Under the pieces are notes generated by a model. That model worked only from the letters and a program-made list of their open reading frames with translations. It did no database searches and was not told where the DNA came from. The position numbers and the translations under genes are program-made. This document shows, piece by piece, positions 36,026 through 44,735 of a stretch of DNA of 64,000 nt (position 1 is the stretch's first letter; each line of letters begins with the position of its first letter). This DNA comes from Sphingobacteriales bacterium (GTDB lineage: Bacteria > Bacteroidota > Bacteroidia > Chitinophagales > Chitinophagaceae), in the NCBI GenBank assembly GCA_900299255.1, contig OMJB01000056.1, forward strand, positions 1 to 64,000, given 5' to 3'.

Positions 36026-39000
36026 TTAAAAATTGAATTCAAGTGCAAGGCTCATTGTCCGTGCATAGTTATAATGTCCAGGGTCATTCATGTTGATTCT
36101 GTACATATCAGTATATGATTGAGGGCTAACCTGCTGCGGAACGAACTGACGACCATAAGATGAGGTCAGGTAACCATTATCATCAGGGCGGCCGGTATAT
36201 CCATATACATCCAGCACGTCACGAGTGTTGAACAGATTGTTAACCTGAAATATTGCTTTCAGAAACAAAGGACGCTTTGGCTTAATACCAGCAGGAGCAT
36301 CGGCCTGCTTTTTCATATTCCTTAATGCAAAATCCTTATCAAGACGCATATCAACTCCGTAGTGCCAGGCTTTGCGTGACCCTGCCCCCCCGCCAATAAC
36401 TGTGTTACCCTGCGCATCGGTGTACCTTGTATAGGGCTCACCGCTTCTTGCCCTGGCAATAAAATCAACACCTGCTCTTTCGAGCACTTTTCTGCCGGCA
36501 ATCATCGGGCCTTCACCACTGCCATAACGGTAGTCAACGTTAGCCGCAATTGTATGACGCGAATCGTAATCAAGTGCTGTTACATAACGCAGGTTTGGAA
36601 GCCCGGCTTCAACAAAACTCTGTAACAACCCGTTTGGACTAATCTGGCCACCGCCGTTACGGTTTGTGGAGCCAGGCGTAGAACCAGTACCTTCTGCAAA
36701 CTGGAGCGTATAGGATACGTTCATGCGCAAATGATTTGTAGCCCTAAGATCATATAATACTGAAGCACCTTTAGTGGTTGAGAAGTCACGGTTTCCGTAA
36801 GTATAGTATGTGCTAGGGTATGCATATAAATAAGGAACAACAGTGATCATGTCTTTACGCTCTTTATAAAATGCAGATATGGTCAATGCAGAATGATCGT
36901 TGAGCTTCTGCTGGAAACCCACTTCGTAATCAAAAGTTTTCTGAGACTTCAGATTAGGGTTATTGACAATCTGGTTGGCATTCTGCTGCAGGAAGTAATA
37001 CACGGAAGCATCGGCACGGCTGTTACTTGTGGGCCTCTGCGTATAAATATCATAGTGCGCATAGAAATCTGCAACATCTGATATTGGGAACGAGAAAGAA
37101 ATACGAGGCTGAAGTGTTACCTGTGGTGTGTAATCTGTAAATGAGTTATTAGGGTTGAAGCTGGAATCAGTGATTTTCGGAGTATTTATGCCTCCAACCA
37201 AGTAAGGCTGAGGGTCACGGCCACCAGCATAATTTTTCAATACAGATGGGTCACTGATGTATTTTCCTGTAGGATCGTACCATGTACTTCCGCTTCTATA
37301 ACCAATCACAGTGGGGTGGCTGGCAGAATTATCATCAACATATACCACATAGTCCCCGCCCATGTTTTCAGGGTTTACGCCATGATTGTATGATTTCTGG
37401 GCATCTGAAGAATTGCTGACAGTATGTACAGCGTACAAAGAATAAGGATCTTTCAACACTTTTTCGTTTGTAGAGAACCTGTCAACGCGCAAACCGATGT
37501 TAAAGTGAACATCTTTGTAAGTGAACTTATCTAGCAAATAACCGGCAATATAGTTAGGGCTAAACGCACCAATCGGGCGTGTATAGTTGCCATTTGCATC
37601 TTTTGCAGTCCAGTAATCATTAAAATTAACGTTACCCTGAGATTTTCCGGTATAAGTATATCCATAATACCCCACATATGAACGGCCGCTGTTCAGCAAT
37701 TCATCGGCAGAGAACATATCCAGTGAAAAAGTAGATGGGTCATAGGCATCTATATTAATATCCCTTGTCTGCCAATCTGCTGCGTTACCAAATAGTTTTT
37801 TCCTCAGATTATGGTCGAAATTGGAAGAGCGAACGTTTACATAGTTATAATATACGGTATCAGTATTTGAAGGAGCAATGTTAACCCTGTTTCCGTTCAT
37901 ATCTGTATAGTATGATGGGTTAGAGTTTGTTGCCGTTGGCGCTACATAAACATAATTGTAGCTGTTACCGTTCATTTTGAATATTGGATGTGCTTTATCA
38001 AATTTCAGGTTTCCGTTGTCAATACTGCTTACCAATTGCCTCATCAACGCCCAGATCGAGTTTGTAGTTCCTCTGTTTGGCTGGCCTACGAACTGCCTTT
38101 CAATACGCTGCTGGTAATACAAACCGAACTCAATAGCGTGCTTGGTTTTTCCCAGCAAAAGGTCGAAAGACGCATCAACTTGCAGGCCATATTGATTTGA
38201 ATTGAAATTATAGAAGAAACTCTGGGTGGTACCAGGACTGGTAAACATACCATAAGTTGCGTCTGGTTCATCTCCGTTAATCAAAGCATTGCTTGCCTGA
38301 ATATTGCTCAGGAAACTAGGGTAAAATCCGTTGAGATTGCTGTAATACTGTGAAGTGTAGTTTGCCAGGTTAGGATTTCTCTCTGACCGCTCAAAAGTAA
38401 CTTGTGTAGGCAAGCTTAAAGTAAGTACAGTTGCTTTCTTAGTAGAAAGCGAGTCAGTCGCTAGTGCCTGATAAAAATCAGTTCTTTTTTCGGTGAATTT
38501 TCCAACGTAGGCATATTCAAAAAAGCTTTCTTTAAATTTAGGGTCGTGCTGGCTTTGTGAAGTCCGCTGATAATCTGCCTGCAGTGAATAATATGCATTT
38601 GAAATTATACTCTGTTTGCCAGAAGTATCACCTGAATGTCCGAATTTCTGAGTAAACCTCAAATACGCACGGCCAGAAAACGTATTGGTAACCGGTGTTG
38701 CCTCTGGAGCAAACAGATTACGATTTCTGTTATATGCATCCTGGCGGGTATAGTCAAACGAACCACCACCAACAATATGGATATTGTCAGAGAATTGATA
38801 ATCAAGTTTACCATTCAAACGCTCTTCTACCAATAAGTTGTGCGGTTTAATTTTCACCTGTTCAAAATCGTTTTGCGTAACATAGTCTGAAGAGTAATTT
38901 AGAGTAGGGAAACCGGAAGAGTTGGAAACGCGCGTAAGCGGGCTCTTCTGCAGTTGATCCAGCTTGGCACCGTTGGTAACATTAGTTTTGTAATAGTCAG

Positions 39001-39868
39001 GATACCTGTCGTTATCGTAGTAATAGTCACCGCTCAATGCAAAACCAAGAACAGGCTTTTTGGTTTTTACTCCGTCTTTGTTCATTACCGTCTTTTTGAA
39101 GATAGGCCCTGCAACGGAGAAAGTAGCCAGGTTATTATTATAGCCATCCACTGAATGCTGTAATCGGATATTGCCTGTCATTTTCTGAGACGCTCCACGT
39201 GAAGTAATGTTAACCACGCCACCTGAGATATCACCATAATTTGCCGGTACGCCTGAAGTAATGACTTCAATCTGGTCAACAGACCCCTGCGCCATATCAA
39301 TATTAGTAGTGCCGCGCACAACAACGCCGTCAACAATGTACTGTGTGGTACCGCTACGAGAACCGCCGATATTCAAGTCACCTCCTCTTTTTGACTGATA
39401 TACGTTTGAATTGGTACTTACCATATCAGTTATCTGGGTAGTTGGGATATTGGCTATCTCTTCCTTGGTCAGGATATGAGATGCAGGTTTGTCCTGATCA
39501 ACCAAAGGCTTTTTGTAAGCGATGATTGTGAAGGTTTTCATCTCCTTTGTATGGCGCTGCATGGTAAAATTCTGAGTAGTACGTGCACCGGGAGAAACAA
39601 CCACCTGAGTAATCATGATAGAATCGTAACCAGCGTATAAAACGAGTACATCGTAGTAACCCGGATCGAGGGGTTTTACAACGAAATTACCGTCGTAATC
39701 GGTTACAACTCCACCCTTTTGGATACCACCGGAATATACCTGAATCGTGGCATTGATCATAGGTTCTTTCTTTTCATCTACAACCTTTCCCGCGATTTCC
39801 TGAGCGAAAGCGGTGCCTGAGACACCCAGAAAAACCAATAAAACCAGATAACGTATAATACTTGTCAT
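36026..39868 (-). CDS. TonB-dependent receptor with carboxypeptidase-like regulatory domain
   Basis: 1280-residue outer-membrane receptor. A signal peptide is seen at 1-23 (GVSGTAFAQ). A CarboxypepD_reg-like domain spans ~24-110 (EIAGKVVDEKKEPMINATI). The plug domain at ~125-235 includes IPTTQITDMVSTNSNVYQSKRGG and DQIEVITSGVPANYGDISGG. The 22-strand barrel fills the rest and ends in an aromatic-type tail MSLALEFNF. No SusD partner is next to it; instead a T9SS cargo and a PorV-like gene follow. It is therefore not a typical glycan PUL receptor. The substrate is unknown. Confidence 0.9.
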   Translation of the reverse strand: MTSIIRYLVLLVFLGVSGTAFAQEIAGKVVDEKKEPMINATIQVYSGGIQKGGVVTDYDGNFVVKPLDPGYYDVLVLYAGYDSIMITQVVVSPGARTTQNFTMQRHTKEMKTFTIIAYKKPLVDQDKPASHILTKEEIANIPTTQITDMVSTNSNVYQSKRGGDLNIGGSRSGTTQYIVDGVVVRGTTNIDMAQGSVDQIEVITSGVPANYGDISGGVVNITSRGASQKMTGNIRLQHSVDGYNNNLATFSVAGPIFKKTVMNKDGVKTKKPVLGFALSGDYYYDNDRYPDYYKTNVTNGAKLDQLQKSPLTRVSNSSGFPTLNYSSDYVTQNDFEQVKIKPHNLLVEERLNGKLDYQFSDNIHIVGGGSFDYTRQDAYNRNRNLFAPEATPVTNTFSGRAYLRFTQKFGHSGDTSGKQSIISNAYYSLQADYQRTSQSQHDPKFKESFFEYAYVGKFTEKRTDFYQALATDSLSTKKATVLTLSLPTQVTFERSERNPNLANYTSQYYSNLNGFYPSFLSNIQASNALINGDEPDATYGMFTSPGTTQSFFYNFNSNQYGLQVDASFDLLLGKTKHAIEFGLYYQQRIERQFVGQPNRGTTNSIWALMRQLVSSIDNGNLKFDKAHPIFKMNGNSYNYVYVAPTATNSNPSYYTDMNGNRVNIAPSNTDTVYYNYVNVRSSNFDHNLRKKLFGNAADWQTRDINIDAYDPSTFSLDMFSADELLNSGRSYVGYYGYTYTGKSQGNVNFNDYWTAKDANGNYTRPIGAFSPNYIAGYLLDKFTYKDVHFNIGLRVDRFSTNEKVLKDPYSLYAVHTVSNSSDAQKSYNHGVNPENMGGDYVVYVDDNSASHPTVIGYRSGSTWYDPTGKYISDPSVLKNYAGGRDPQPYLVGGINTPKITDSSFNPNNSFTDYTPQVTLQPRISFSFPISDVADFYAHYDIYTQRPTSNSRADASVYYFLQQNANQIVNNPNLKSQKTFDYEVGFQQKLNDHSALTISAFYKERKDMITVVPYLYAYPSTYYTYGNRDFSTTKGASVLYDLRATNHLRMNVSYTLQFAEGTGSTPGSTNRNGGGQISPNGLLQSFVEAGLPNLRYVTALDYDSRHTIAANVDYRYGSGEGPMIAGRKVLERAGVDFIARARSGEPYTRYTDAQGNTVIGGGAGSRKAWHYGVDMRLDKDFALRNMKKQADAPAGIKPKRPLFLKAIFQVNNLFNTRDVLDVYGYTGRPDDNGYLTSSYGRQFVPQQVSPQSYTDMYRINMNDPGHYNYARTMSLALEFNF

Positions 39869-39901
39869 AAACTGTGTTAATAAAATATTAGCAATGAGGG
39901 G

Positions 39902-39909
39902 TAAAGGTA
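39902..39909 (-). promoter_or_regulatory. candidate -7 element of the TonB receptor operon
   Basis: On the minus strand TACCTTTA (plus 39902-39909) is one mismatch from TAnnTTTG and lies 34 bp before the ATG at 39868. The 230-bp gap up to 40098 holds no gene. Confidence 0.35.
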
Positions 39910-40098
39910 AAAAAATCTGTTAAAATTCCACACTTAACATTTTTAATTTTCGGCCAACAACTGACATAATTTTGAAACAAATGTGAATGGATTTTAAATT
40001 CACCCGAAATGCCCACAACAATATAGACGAAAAAGAGGGTGAAAATCTTGGGTATTTTCCAAAAAAAATTCTGAAGAGATTAACAAAAATGGGGTTCG

Positions 40099-41070
40099 CT
40101 AACGAAAATTACCAGTTAGTTTATCCAAAATGACCTTACTCATTTTGTACAAAGCCTCAAAAGTGTATCCCGCAATATGGGGGGTAACGATCAGGTTAGG
40201 CGAATGCATTTGTGCTTCCAAAAGCTTGCCAGCAGCGGAATCGGTAAGATTGACAGGTTCAGCTTCGAACACATCGAGGCATGCACCTTTGATTTTTCCG
40301 GAGGCCAGGCCGCGTAATAATACGGAGGTATCAACGACATTACCGCGAGACGTATTAATTAAAATAAAATTATTTTTCATATTATTTAAAAATCCATCAT
40401 TAAAATAATGCAATGTATCTTTTTGCAACGGAACATGAAAACTAATAATATTTGCTTTTTGAAAAATTTCGCTGATTCCTGAGCAGTTTTTTATGTGATT
40501 GGGTATTTTTTCCGGAGCATATTTATCGTATGCAATGATATTCACATCCATTCCTGATAGTTTTTGCGCAAAAGCTGCGCCTGTATGCCCGAAACCGATG
40601 ATGCCTACTGTATTTTTTTCTAGCTCACTCCCCCTATTCTCCTCCCTTTGCCATAACCCATTTACCATTTCGGAGTGGCTCCAGGCTATCCTGTGCATCA
40701 ATGTGAGCAACATTCCCAATGCATGCTCTGCAACCGCATTACAATTTCCTTCAGGGCTTGCTACCACTGAAATTCCTTTCTCAGCAGCATATGCTGTATC
40801 AATAACTTCCAGCCCCGACCCCATTCGGCCAATCCATTTTAAATGAGGCGCAGCATCTATCAGCTCTTTGCCTAACTGAATACGGGTAGAAGTAACCACA
40901 CCAACACAATCAGCAATAAGTGTAAATGCCTCAACTTGTGTAATTTCCTCCCGCATAACAAAACTGCAGCCACATTCTGCAAGGCCTTGTAACAAAACAG
41001 GGTGTACTGGCGCTGCAATTAGTACCTTACCTATGCCTGTGCCTGTAAGGAGGCTACTGATATGCTGCAT
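40099..41070 (-). CDS. D-isomer-specific 2-hydroxyacid dehydrogenase (PGDH-like)
   Basis: 323-residue NAD-dependent dehydrogenase. The Rossmann motif is VGIIGFGHTGAAFA (residues 155-168), followed by an aspartate in YDKYAP that favours NAD. The catalytic triad is visible as Arg242 (INTSRGNVVD), Glu271 (DVFEAEP) and His298 (TPHIAGY). The length corresponds to phosphoglycerate dehydrogenase without the ACT domain. It could serve in serine synthesis, but no serC is adjacent, so substrate is open between 3-phosphoglycerate and other 2-hydroxyacids. It is transcribed from ATG 41070, 74 bp after rsmA. Confidence 0.85.
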   Translation of the reverse strand: MQHISSLLTGTGIGKVLIAAPVHPVLLQGLAECGCSFVMREEITQVEAFTLIADCVGVVTSTRIQLGKELIDAAPHLKWIGRMGSGLEVIDTAYAAEKGISVVASPEGNCNAVAEHALGMLLTLMHRIAWSHSEMVNGLWQREENRGSELEKNTVGIIGFGHTGAAFAQKLSGMDVNIIAYDKYAPEKIPNHIKNCSGISEIFQKANIISFHVPLQKDTLHYFNDGFLNNMKNNFILINTSRGNVVDTSVLLRGLASGKIKGACLDVFEAEPVNLTDSAAGKLLEAQMHSPNLIVTPHIAGYTFEALYKMSKVILDKLTGNFR

Positions 41071-41144
41071 GTACTGAATAAGAATTTATTAACGGTCAAA
41101 AATAGCAATTCATCTTTAAGCGCACCTCAGGCAACCGAAAGCAA

Positions 41145-41939
41145 TCAGGCTTTGGGCTCAGTGAGCGATTTGTCAAGAGATACAAAATCATGCACGGTTA
41201 GCTGTTCTGCCCTCTTATCCATCAGCGGCCCGGACAGTGCATCTGCGGGCAGGGCACTTTTAAGCGCGTTGCGTAAAGTCTTTCGCCGCTGATTAAATGC
41301 GGCTTTTACCAGTATCTTAAATCTCATTTTATCGGTAATCCCATAGGGATTGTGCGTATTGGTGAACCGTAGCACTCCACTCTTCACCTTAGGAGGAGGC
41401 GTAAAGCAGTTTTCATGCACATCCATCAGGTATTCTACTTTAAAAAAAGCCTGCATGAGGACACTTAGTATGCCATAGTCTTTGGAACCCGGGCCAGATG
41501 CAATACGCAACGCAACTTCTTTTTGAAACATACCTATAACCTCTGTAACATGGGGCTCCCAGTCGAGTATAACAAACATAATAGGCGAAGAAATATTGTA
41601 GGGAAAATTGCCGATTACAGAGAACGTATCAGTAAAAGGCATTTCTGCCTTCAGAATGTCCTGCAATATTATTCTGCCTTGTATTGCCGGATATGTTTTC
41701 TCCAGAAATCCTACCTTTTCTTCGTCAATTTCAATAGCCTTGTAGTTTACACTTTCAAGGGGCAGCAAATACTTTGTGAGCGCACCGCCACCAGGCCCTA
41801 CTTCCAGCAGATTCAAGTGAGGGCCAAGTGTAAGCGCACCGGTAATTTTACGGCAAATATTTTCGTCGTGCAAAAAATGCTGGCCCAGGCTTTTTTTGAG
41901 CCTTCCGTAAGAATTACCCTGATTAGTGCTGCCTGCCAT
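41145..41939 (-). CDS. rsmA: 16S rRNA (A1518/A1519-N6)-dimethyltransferase RsmA
   Basis: 264 residues from ATG 41939. The open frame extends to 42005, but the extra 22 residues are not family-like. RsmA (KsgA) dimethylates two adenines of helix 45 in 16S rRNA during 30S maturation. LKKSLGQHFLHD at the start, the SAM motif LEVGPGGGALT (residues 45-55) and the catalytic NFPYNISSPI (111-120, with F in place of the more usual L) are all visible. It is divergent from the aminopeptidase gene. Confidence 0.95.
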   Translation of the reverse strand: MAGSTNQGNSYGRLKKSLGQHFLHDENICRKITGALTLGPHLNLLEVGPGGGALTKYLLPLESVNYKAIEIDEEKVGFLEKTYPAIQGRIILQDILKAEMPFTDTFSVIGNFPYNISSPIMFVILDWEPHVTEVIGMFQKEVALRIASGPGSKDYGILSVLMQAFFKVEYLMDVHENCFTPPPKVKSGVLRFTNTHNPYGITDKMRFKILVKAAFNQRRKTLRNALKSALPADALSGPLMDKRAEQLTVHDFVSLDKSLTEPKA

Positions 41940-42086
41940 ACAGATATTTTTACTGCAAGAATTTATGAACATACTGCGGCAAAAAGCCCTCCATATGCGC
42001 TGCAAAGTTAGCTGATTAGTTTTTGCGGAACCGGGCTTTTTAAAATTGATTTACATTACCTTCGCACATTCATTTAAAGTAATCAC

Positions 42087-43523
42087 ATGGAATTTAAAAT
42101 ACTGCAAAAAGGGGAAGCCAAACACCATATATACATAACAGATGATGCTGCCAAAATAACCAATGTGCCAGGTATCAGTAATGCTGAAGCGGCTTATGTA
42201 AAAGGCACATTTGCAGAGGAGCAGACGATTGCAACAATCAACCAGTATGGGCGGTGTATTTACATTTACCTGCTGAAGGGCAAAAAAACTGAATGGCAGA
42301 CAAAAGAAGCCTGCAGAAAGGCTGGGGCTGAACTACAGGCAATATGCAATAAAAGCAAAGCGACAGAAGTGGCCATTTCTAACTTCAGCGCAAGTGCGTT
42401 TGCAGGTTACCACCTGGCCGAAGGCCTGGCCCTTGCGAACTATCAGTTTCTGAAGTACCGAACTGACTCTGCTAAAATAGCTTATACGCTTAAAACTATT
42501 TCTTTTACAAAAGAGACCATTACTGCAAAAGAGGTTAATGAGCTTAACACAGCCATAGCGGCAATATACAAAGCTCGTACGCTCGTAAACGAGCCGCTTA
42601 ATTTTCTGTCGGCACAACAACTGGCAAAGGAAATAGCTGCGCTGGGCAAAGAAGCAGGTTTTAAAGTTACCACGCTCAACAAAGCTCAAATTGAGAAAGA
42701 GAAAATGGGCGGCCTGCTTGCGGTAAATATGGGCAGCCAGCAGCCACCTACTTTTACCGTGATGGAATACAAGCCTGCCAAAGCACTCAATAAAAAGCCG
42801 ATAGTACTGGTGGGCAAGGGAGTGGTTTATGATACAGGAGGCGTATCTCTGAAACCCACACTCAACTCGATGGACCGGATGAAAAGCGACATGAGTGGCG
42901 CTGCGCTGGTGAGCTGCACCATGTATGCGGTGGCAAAGCTAAAACTGCCTCTGCATGTAATAGCACTGGTGCCAGCTACTGACAACCGCCCCGGGGAGAA
43001 TGCATATGTGCCCGGGGACATTATAAAAATGTACAGCGGCAAGACGGTAGAGGTTTTAAATACTGATGCAGAAGGAAGGATGCTGCTGGCAGACGCTCTG
43101 CACTGGGCAAAAAGATACAAACCGGAGCTTGTTGTTGACTTTGCTACACTTACGGGTGCCGCATCAGCCGCGGTTGGGGAACACGGTATAGTATGCATGG
43201 GCAATGCCGATGAAAAGACAAAACTTGCATTCAGGGAAAGTGGCTTTGCGCAGTATGAGCGCCTGGTAGAGTACCCGCTGTGGGATGAATATGGGGATCA
43301 GATAAAATCGGATGTGGCGGACATAAAAAATGTGGGAGGGGCAAACGGCGGAGCCATAACGGCCGGAAAATTCCTGGAGCATTTTGTGGACTACCCATGG
43401 ATGCACTTTGATATTGCCGGCGTATCATTTGCCACTTCTAAAAAAGGATATTTGCCAGTGGGCGGAACAGGATACGGAATCAGAATGCTGCTGGATTTTC
43501 TGCAGCATTACGGTAAAGCTTAA
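42087..43523 (+). CDS. leucyl aminopeptidase (M17 family)
   Basis: Two-metal cytosolic aminopeptidase of 478 residues. Metal ligands and catalytic residues align with E. coli PepA: Lys244 and Asp249 in VGKGVVYDTGG, Asp268 in MKSDMSGA, Asp327 and Glu329 with Arg331 in NTDAEGRMLLADAL. The N-terminal ~160 residues are the less conserved macro-like domain. It begins 147 bp from the divergent rsmA and is followed 13 bp later by pdxA, making a likely two-gene operon. Confidence 0.94.
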   Translation: MEFKILQKGEAKHHIYITDDAAKITNVPGISNAEAAYVKGTFAEEQTIATINQYGRCIYIYLLKGKKTEWQTKEACRKAGAELQAICNKSKATEVAISNFSASAFAGYHLAEGLALANYQFLKYRTDSAKIAYTLKTISFTKETITAKEVNELNTAIAAIYKARTLVNEPLNFLSAQQLAKEIAALGKEAGFKVTTLNKAQIEKEKMGGLLAVNMGSQQPPTFTVMEYKPAKALNKKPIVLVGKGVVYDTGGVSLKPTLNSMDRMKSDMSGAALVSCTMYAVAKLKLPLHVIALVPATDNRPGENAYVPGDIIKMYSGKTVEVLNTDAEGRMLLADALHWAKRYKPELVVDFATLTGAASAAVGEHGIVCMGNADEKTKLAFRESGFAQYERLVEYPLWDEYGDQIKSDVADIKNVGGANGGAITAGKFLEHFVDYPWMHFDIAGVSFATSKKGYLPVGGTGYGIRMLLDFLQHYGKA

Positions 43524-43536
43524 ATAACATACAAAC

Positions 43537-44625
43537 ATGCAAGTAAATTCTCAAAAGCCAGTAATAGGCATTACTACCGGAGACCTGAATGGAATAGGCC
43601 TTGAGGTGATTATAAAAACATTTGCAGACTCCAGAATGCTGGATATCTGTACGCCAGTAATTTTTGCGTCGAATAAAGTGATAAACTATTACCGCAAAAT
43701 CGTTACTGAACATGCCATCAATTTTTCGAGTACGAAAGACATGACTAAACTCAATCCCAAGCAGGTGAACATTTTCAATTGCTGGGAAGAGGAAGTGCCG
43801 ATACAACCCGGAGTGTTAACGGATGCGGCAGGCAAGTATGCTGTCCGGTCACTGATGGTAGCAACGCAATGCCTGAAAGACGGAGAACTAGATGGAATTG
43901 TAACTGCTCCTATACACAAAAGCAACACCAACCTGCCTGATTTTCCATTTACCGGCCACACACCCTTCTTTAAAGAAAAGTTTGGCGCCAAGGACGTGGT
44001 GATGATACTGTTCAGCGAAAACCTGCGAGTAGCCCTGGCTACGGAACACATACCGGTATCAAAAGTAGCGTCATCTATTACGAAGGAACTTATTGTGTCT
44101 AAACTGGCTGTGCTGAAGGATTCCCTGATCAGGGATTTTGGCATAGACAAGCCAAGGATTGCAGTGCTGGGGCTAAACCCGCATGCAGGAGACGAGGGGC
44201 TGATAGGGACAGAAGAACAAACAATAATTAAGCCGGCAATAGAACAGGCAAAGCAGAACAACACCCTCGTGTTTGGCCCTTATAGTGCTGACTCATTTTT
44301 TGCCCGAGGCCATTATACCGATTTTGACGCGGTGCTTGCGATGTATCATGACCAAGGGCTTGTTGCGTTTAAGTCGCTTGCTATGGGTGAAGGAGTGAAT
44401 TTTTCAGCGGGGATCAGCGTTATCAGGACTTCACCTGACCATGGCACTGCTTTTGATATTGCCGGGAAAAACCAGGCTGAACCGGATTCATTCCGGGAGG
44501 CAATTTTCCGCTGCATAGACCTCTACAACCAGCGTAATGGATATGCGGCAAACACTGCTAATCCTCTCAGGCGGGGGCGTGTGGAAAAAGAAAGGGAAGG
44601 AAAAGACGAAAACGTTACTGCATAA
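43537..44625 (+). CDS. pdxA: 4-hydroxythreonine-4-phosphate dehydrogenase
   Basis: PdxA catalyses the NAD-dependent oxidation of 4-phosphohydroxy-L-threonine in pyridoxal 5'-phosphate biosynthesis. The 362 residues show ITTGDLNGIGLEVIIK, TAPIHKSN, FTGHTPFFKEKFG, VLGLNPHAGDEGLIGTEE and AMYHDQGLVAFKS, which include the metal-binding histidines. The final ~25 residues are Arg/Glu-rich and unconserved. The length is slightly above the usual 330. It ends in a clear terminator. Confidence 0.94.
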   Translation: MQVNSQKPVIGITTGDLNGIGLEVIIKTFADSRMLDICTPVIFASNKVINYYRKIVTEHAINFSSTKDMTKLNPKQVNIFNCWEEEVPIQPGVLTDAAGKYAVRSLMVATQCLKDGELDGIVTAPIHKSNTNLPDFPFTGHTPFFKEKFGAKDVVMILFSENLRVALATEHIPVSKVASSITKELIVSKLAVLKDSLIRDFGIDKPRIAVLGLNPHAGDEGLIGTEEQTIIKPAIEQAKQNNTLVFGPYSADSFFARGHYTDFDAVLAMYHDQGLVAFKSLAMGEGVNFSAGISVIRTSPDHGTAFDIAGKNQAEPDSFREAIFRCIDLYNQRNGYAANTANPLRRGRVEKEREGKDENVTA

Positions 44626-44637
44626 AACATAAAAGAA

Positions 44638-44667
44638 AGAGAAGCCAGAAAAGCTTCTCTTTTTTTA
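44638..44667 (+). terminator. rho-independent terminator of pdxA
   Basis: AGAGAAGC (44638-44645), a 7-base loop, GCTTCTCT (44653-44660), then seven T. It lies 12 bp after the pdxA stop. Confidence 0.9.
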
Positions 44668-44680
44668 TCTCGTTTAAATC

Positions 44681-44712
44681 AACACAGGCTGTTCTTCCGA
44701 ACAGCCTGTGTT
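44681..44712. terminator. 14-bp perfect hairpin between convergent genes
   Basis: AACACAGGCTGTTC (44681-44694) pairs perfectly with 44699-44712 around loop TTCC. It sits between the pdxA terminator and the stop of the minus-strand giant gene (44736). It probably ends transcription of the latter, though the T tract is weak. Confidence 0.65.
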
Positions 44713-44735
44713 GTTATGTGATTCATTGAGAAAGG

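Noticed and set aside
36026-39868. SusC-type polysaccharide utilisation receptor
   Set aside because: No SusD-like gene follows; the next genes are a T9SS cargo and a PorV-like protein.
41940-42005. Longer N-terminus for RsmA
   Set aside because: The extra 22 residues are Cys/Arg-rich and unlike the family; ATG 41939 leads straight into LKKSLGQHFLHD.
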